64,000 nucleotides of DNA from contig NZ_CP014275.1 of NCBI RefSeq assembly GCF_001578105.1, positions 496,001-560,000 of the forward strand, given 5' to 3'. The notes beneath the pieces are model-generated. The model was not told the origin of the DNA and made no database searches. It saw only the letters and a list, made by a program, of their open reading frames with translations. The position numbers were made by a program, and so were the translations under genes. This DNA is from Martelella sp. AD-3. Lineage in GTDB: Bacteria > Pseudomonadota > Alphaproteobacteria > Rhizobiales > Rhizobiaceae. This document shows positions 62,498-64,000 of the stretch, in pieces (position 1 is the stretch's first letter; every line of letters begins with the position of its first letter).

Positions 62498-63760
62498 TCA
62501 GAACGGGTGCACCATCCAGGGTATGAAGACCACTGCGAGGATGACGGCGAGCGTCGCCGCCACATAGGGCAACACCAGTTTCGACAGTCGCATGACCGAG
62601 ACTTTCGACAGGGCCGCCGCGATATAGAGCCCGGTTCCGACCGGAGGCGTGAGCAGGCCGAGAACCAGCGTCATGGCAAGGATCAGCCCGAACTGGATCG
62701 GGTCGATGCCATATTGGCTGATGGCCACCGGCAGAAGGATCGGCGTCAGGATGATCAGTGCCGCGATGCCGTCGAGGAACATCCCGACGAGGAACAGGAA
62801 GACCACGATCAGCAGGAGGAAGATCGTCGGATCATCCGTCAACGAAACGATGAAGGCCGCGACATGCTGCGGCACCTGATTGAAGGTGAGGACCCAGCCG
62901 AAGATCTTCGCGGCGACGATCAGGAACAGAACGATCGCCGAGTTGGCGACGGTCCGGTCGATGATCGGGACGATGCGCCGGAATGTCTGACCCTTGAATT
63001 CGAGAACGGCGAAGACGAGCGCGACAACGATCGCCGCGGCGGCCGATTCCGTCGGCGTGAAGACGCCGAAGGAAATGCCGCCGACGATGACGAGCGGGAT
63101 CAGCATCGCGGCGAGACCGGGGATCGTCGCGGCGATCTTCTGCGAAAAGTTTAGGCGCTCGGTGCCGCCCTGCTGCTTGTGGTTGCGCGTGGCCTGCCAG
63201 AAGGCCAGGACCAGGATCAGGACGAAGAGCGCGATTCCGGGAACGATGCCGGCCATGAACATCTCGGCAATCGAAACCTGGGCGATCACCCCGTAAATGA
63301 TCAGCAGCATCGAGGGCGGAATGATCGGACCGAGAAGGCCGGCCGAAGCCGTCAGGCTGGCGGCATAGCCGCGATCATAGCCGTCGCGCTCCATTTCCGG
63401 AACGACGACCCGGCTCATCACCGCCATCTGGGCCGTTGCCGAGCCCATGATCGCGGCAAGCGCCAGATTGGAGATCAGGTTGACGATGACGAGATTGTGC
63501 GGCAGGCGCGCGATCCACACCCGGACGGATGTGATGATGCGCCGCGTCAGGCCGCTTTCATTCATGATCTCGCCAAGCAGGATGAACAGCGGAATGGCCA
63601 GAAGATCGAAATTTTCCACGGATCCGAAGGAAATCTGCGGAATGGCGGCGATCAGCTGCTCGCGGCCCGACAGGAACACGAAGACGAGGGTGGCGCCGAT
63701 CAGCACGAAGGCGACCGGCATTCCGGTCAGAAGCAGAACGAGAAAGGAAAGTCCGGTCAT
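62498..63760 (-). CDS. dctM: TRAP transporter large permease (DctM)
   Basis: 420 residues with about twelve membrane helices and the DctM family segments L-A-I-P-L-F-I-L-L-G-E-I-M, A-A-I-M-G-S-A-T-A and G-L-L-G-P-I-I-P-P-S. It is the ion-coupled transport subunit of a TRAP system. It overlaps the dctQ stop by four bases. The binding protein (DctP) is not in the window but would be expected beyond its right edge. Confidence 0.93.
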   Translation of the reverse strand: MTGLSFLVLLLTGMPVAFVLIGATLVFVFLSGREQLIAAIPQISFGSVENFDLLAIPLFILLGEIMNESGLTRRIITSVRVWIARLPHNLVIVNLISNLALAAIMGSATAQMAVMSRVVVPEMERDGYDRGYAASLTASAGLLGPIIPPSMLLIIYGVIAQVSIAEMFMAGIVPGIALFVLILVLAFWQATRNHKQQGGTERLNFSQKIAATIPGLAAMLIPLVIVGGISFGVFTPTESAAAAIVVALVFAVLEFKGQTFRRIVPIIDRTVANSAIVLFLIVAAKIFGWVLTFNQVPQHVAAFIVSLTDDPTIFLLLIVVFLFLVGMFLDGIAALIILTPILLPVAISQYGIDPIQFGLILAMTLVLGLLTPPVGTGLYIAAALSKVSVMRLSKLVLPYVAATLAVILAVVFIPWMVHPF

Positions 63761-64000
63761 GCTTTTTTCCCCCTGATTTCGCCAGCGGCGCGCGCCACAT
63801 GGGCCAGTGCATGGATCAGCGCGCAGGCGCAGAATATCGGGAAGATGGTGAAGAACGGGGCCTTCGCCCATCCCGTGGTGATCACCTGTTCGAATTCGAC
63901 CACGGGCGAGCGGACCCATGTGACGCCGGCCTTCAGCAGGATGGCGAGCATGATCGTGATCAGCAGCCAGACCAGAAGGTCGATGATCCTGCGCCAGGTT
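63757..64000 (-). CDS. dctQ: TRAP transporter small permease (DctQ), 5' end outside window
   Basis: About 80 C-terminal residues, with two membrane helices and the typical DctQ tail (the protein continues upstream beyond the right edge). It joins DctM to form the membrane part. The stop overlaps the dctM start (ATGA), showing coupling. Confidence 0.85.
   Translation of the reverse strand, partial: TWRRIIDLLVWLLITIMLAILLKAGVTWVRSPVVEFEQVITTGWAKAPFFTIFPIFCACALIHALAHVARAAGEIRGKKA

Overview
The window is a 64 kb stretch of GC-rich chromosome from an alphaproteobacterium, most likely of the order Hyphomicrobiales (Rhizobiales). The signs are a complete PhyR-NepR-EcfG general stress locus with GGAAC-N16-CGTT promoters, an F0 ATP synthase operon (I-a-c-b'-b) without the F1 genes beside it, a Usg gene, a tRNA-His with A at position 73, and an alpha-galactoside operon ordered as in Sinorhizobium. 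I see no prophage, insertion sequence, integrase or CRISPR array, so this is ordinary chromosome with several catabolic blocks.

Layout. 1-4.8 kb: 5' end of trmL, a DASS anion transporter with a divergent AraC regulator, a FUSC-type aromatic efflux protein, and a possible 18-codon leader peptide. 4.8-6.7 kb: an ABC exporter. 6.8-11.5 kb: phyR, nepR, ecfG, an HWE histidine kinase and a PRC-barrel envelope protein; nepR, the kinase and the PRC gene each have a perfect EcfG-type promoter. 11.6-17.5 kb: a phosphoribosyltransferase, a CorA transporter, the F0 operon, folD and a stand-alone RAM domain. 17.9-23.6 kb: a GabD-like dehydrogenase, efp with divergent epmA, a secreted GH5 glycosidase and purU. 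23.8-27.6 kb: small genes, a stress-regulated membrane pair (DUF883 plus a holin-X-like protein, again with an EcfG promoter), two aldo/keto reductases and usg.

27.6-35.6 kb is one minus-strand nucleoside uptake and salvage operon: BMP binding protein, ATPase and two permeases followed by cdd, pnp, deoC and deoA. 36-43.3 kb holds msrA, tRNA-Ser(GGA), a probably decayed GntR/FCD regulator, then a polyol or sugar block (FGGY kinase, BtpA-like protein, DeoR regulator, divergent SDR and a UgpC-type ATPase) that lacks its own permeases. 43.4-48.6 kb: an orphan ferric-type ABC permease, a large PAS protein with a histidine-kinase fold whose acceptor His is Tyr (DivL-like), and tRNA-His.

48.7-58.9 kb is the alpha-galactoside locus: AraC regulator, divergent GH4 glycosidase, a peptide-type ABC transporter (binding protein, two permeases, fused double ATPase) and a second GH4 enzyme. 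59-61 kb: the KtrB/KtrA potassium uptake pair. 61.1-64 kb: an FAD aromatic-ring hydroxylase and a TRAP transporter, whose small subunit runs off the window.

The strongest unifying signal is the EcfG regulon: four perfect promoter motifs, one driving nepR-ecfG itself and the others driving the kinase, the PRC-barrel protein and the DUF883 pair. The least explained items are the small leader ORF before the ABC exporter, the Tyr-substituted kinase, strong intra-operon hairpins after atpE and after the galactoside binding-protein gene, and a pair of palindromic repeats that each begin on the stop codon of the adjacent gene.
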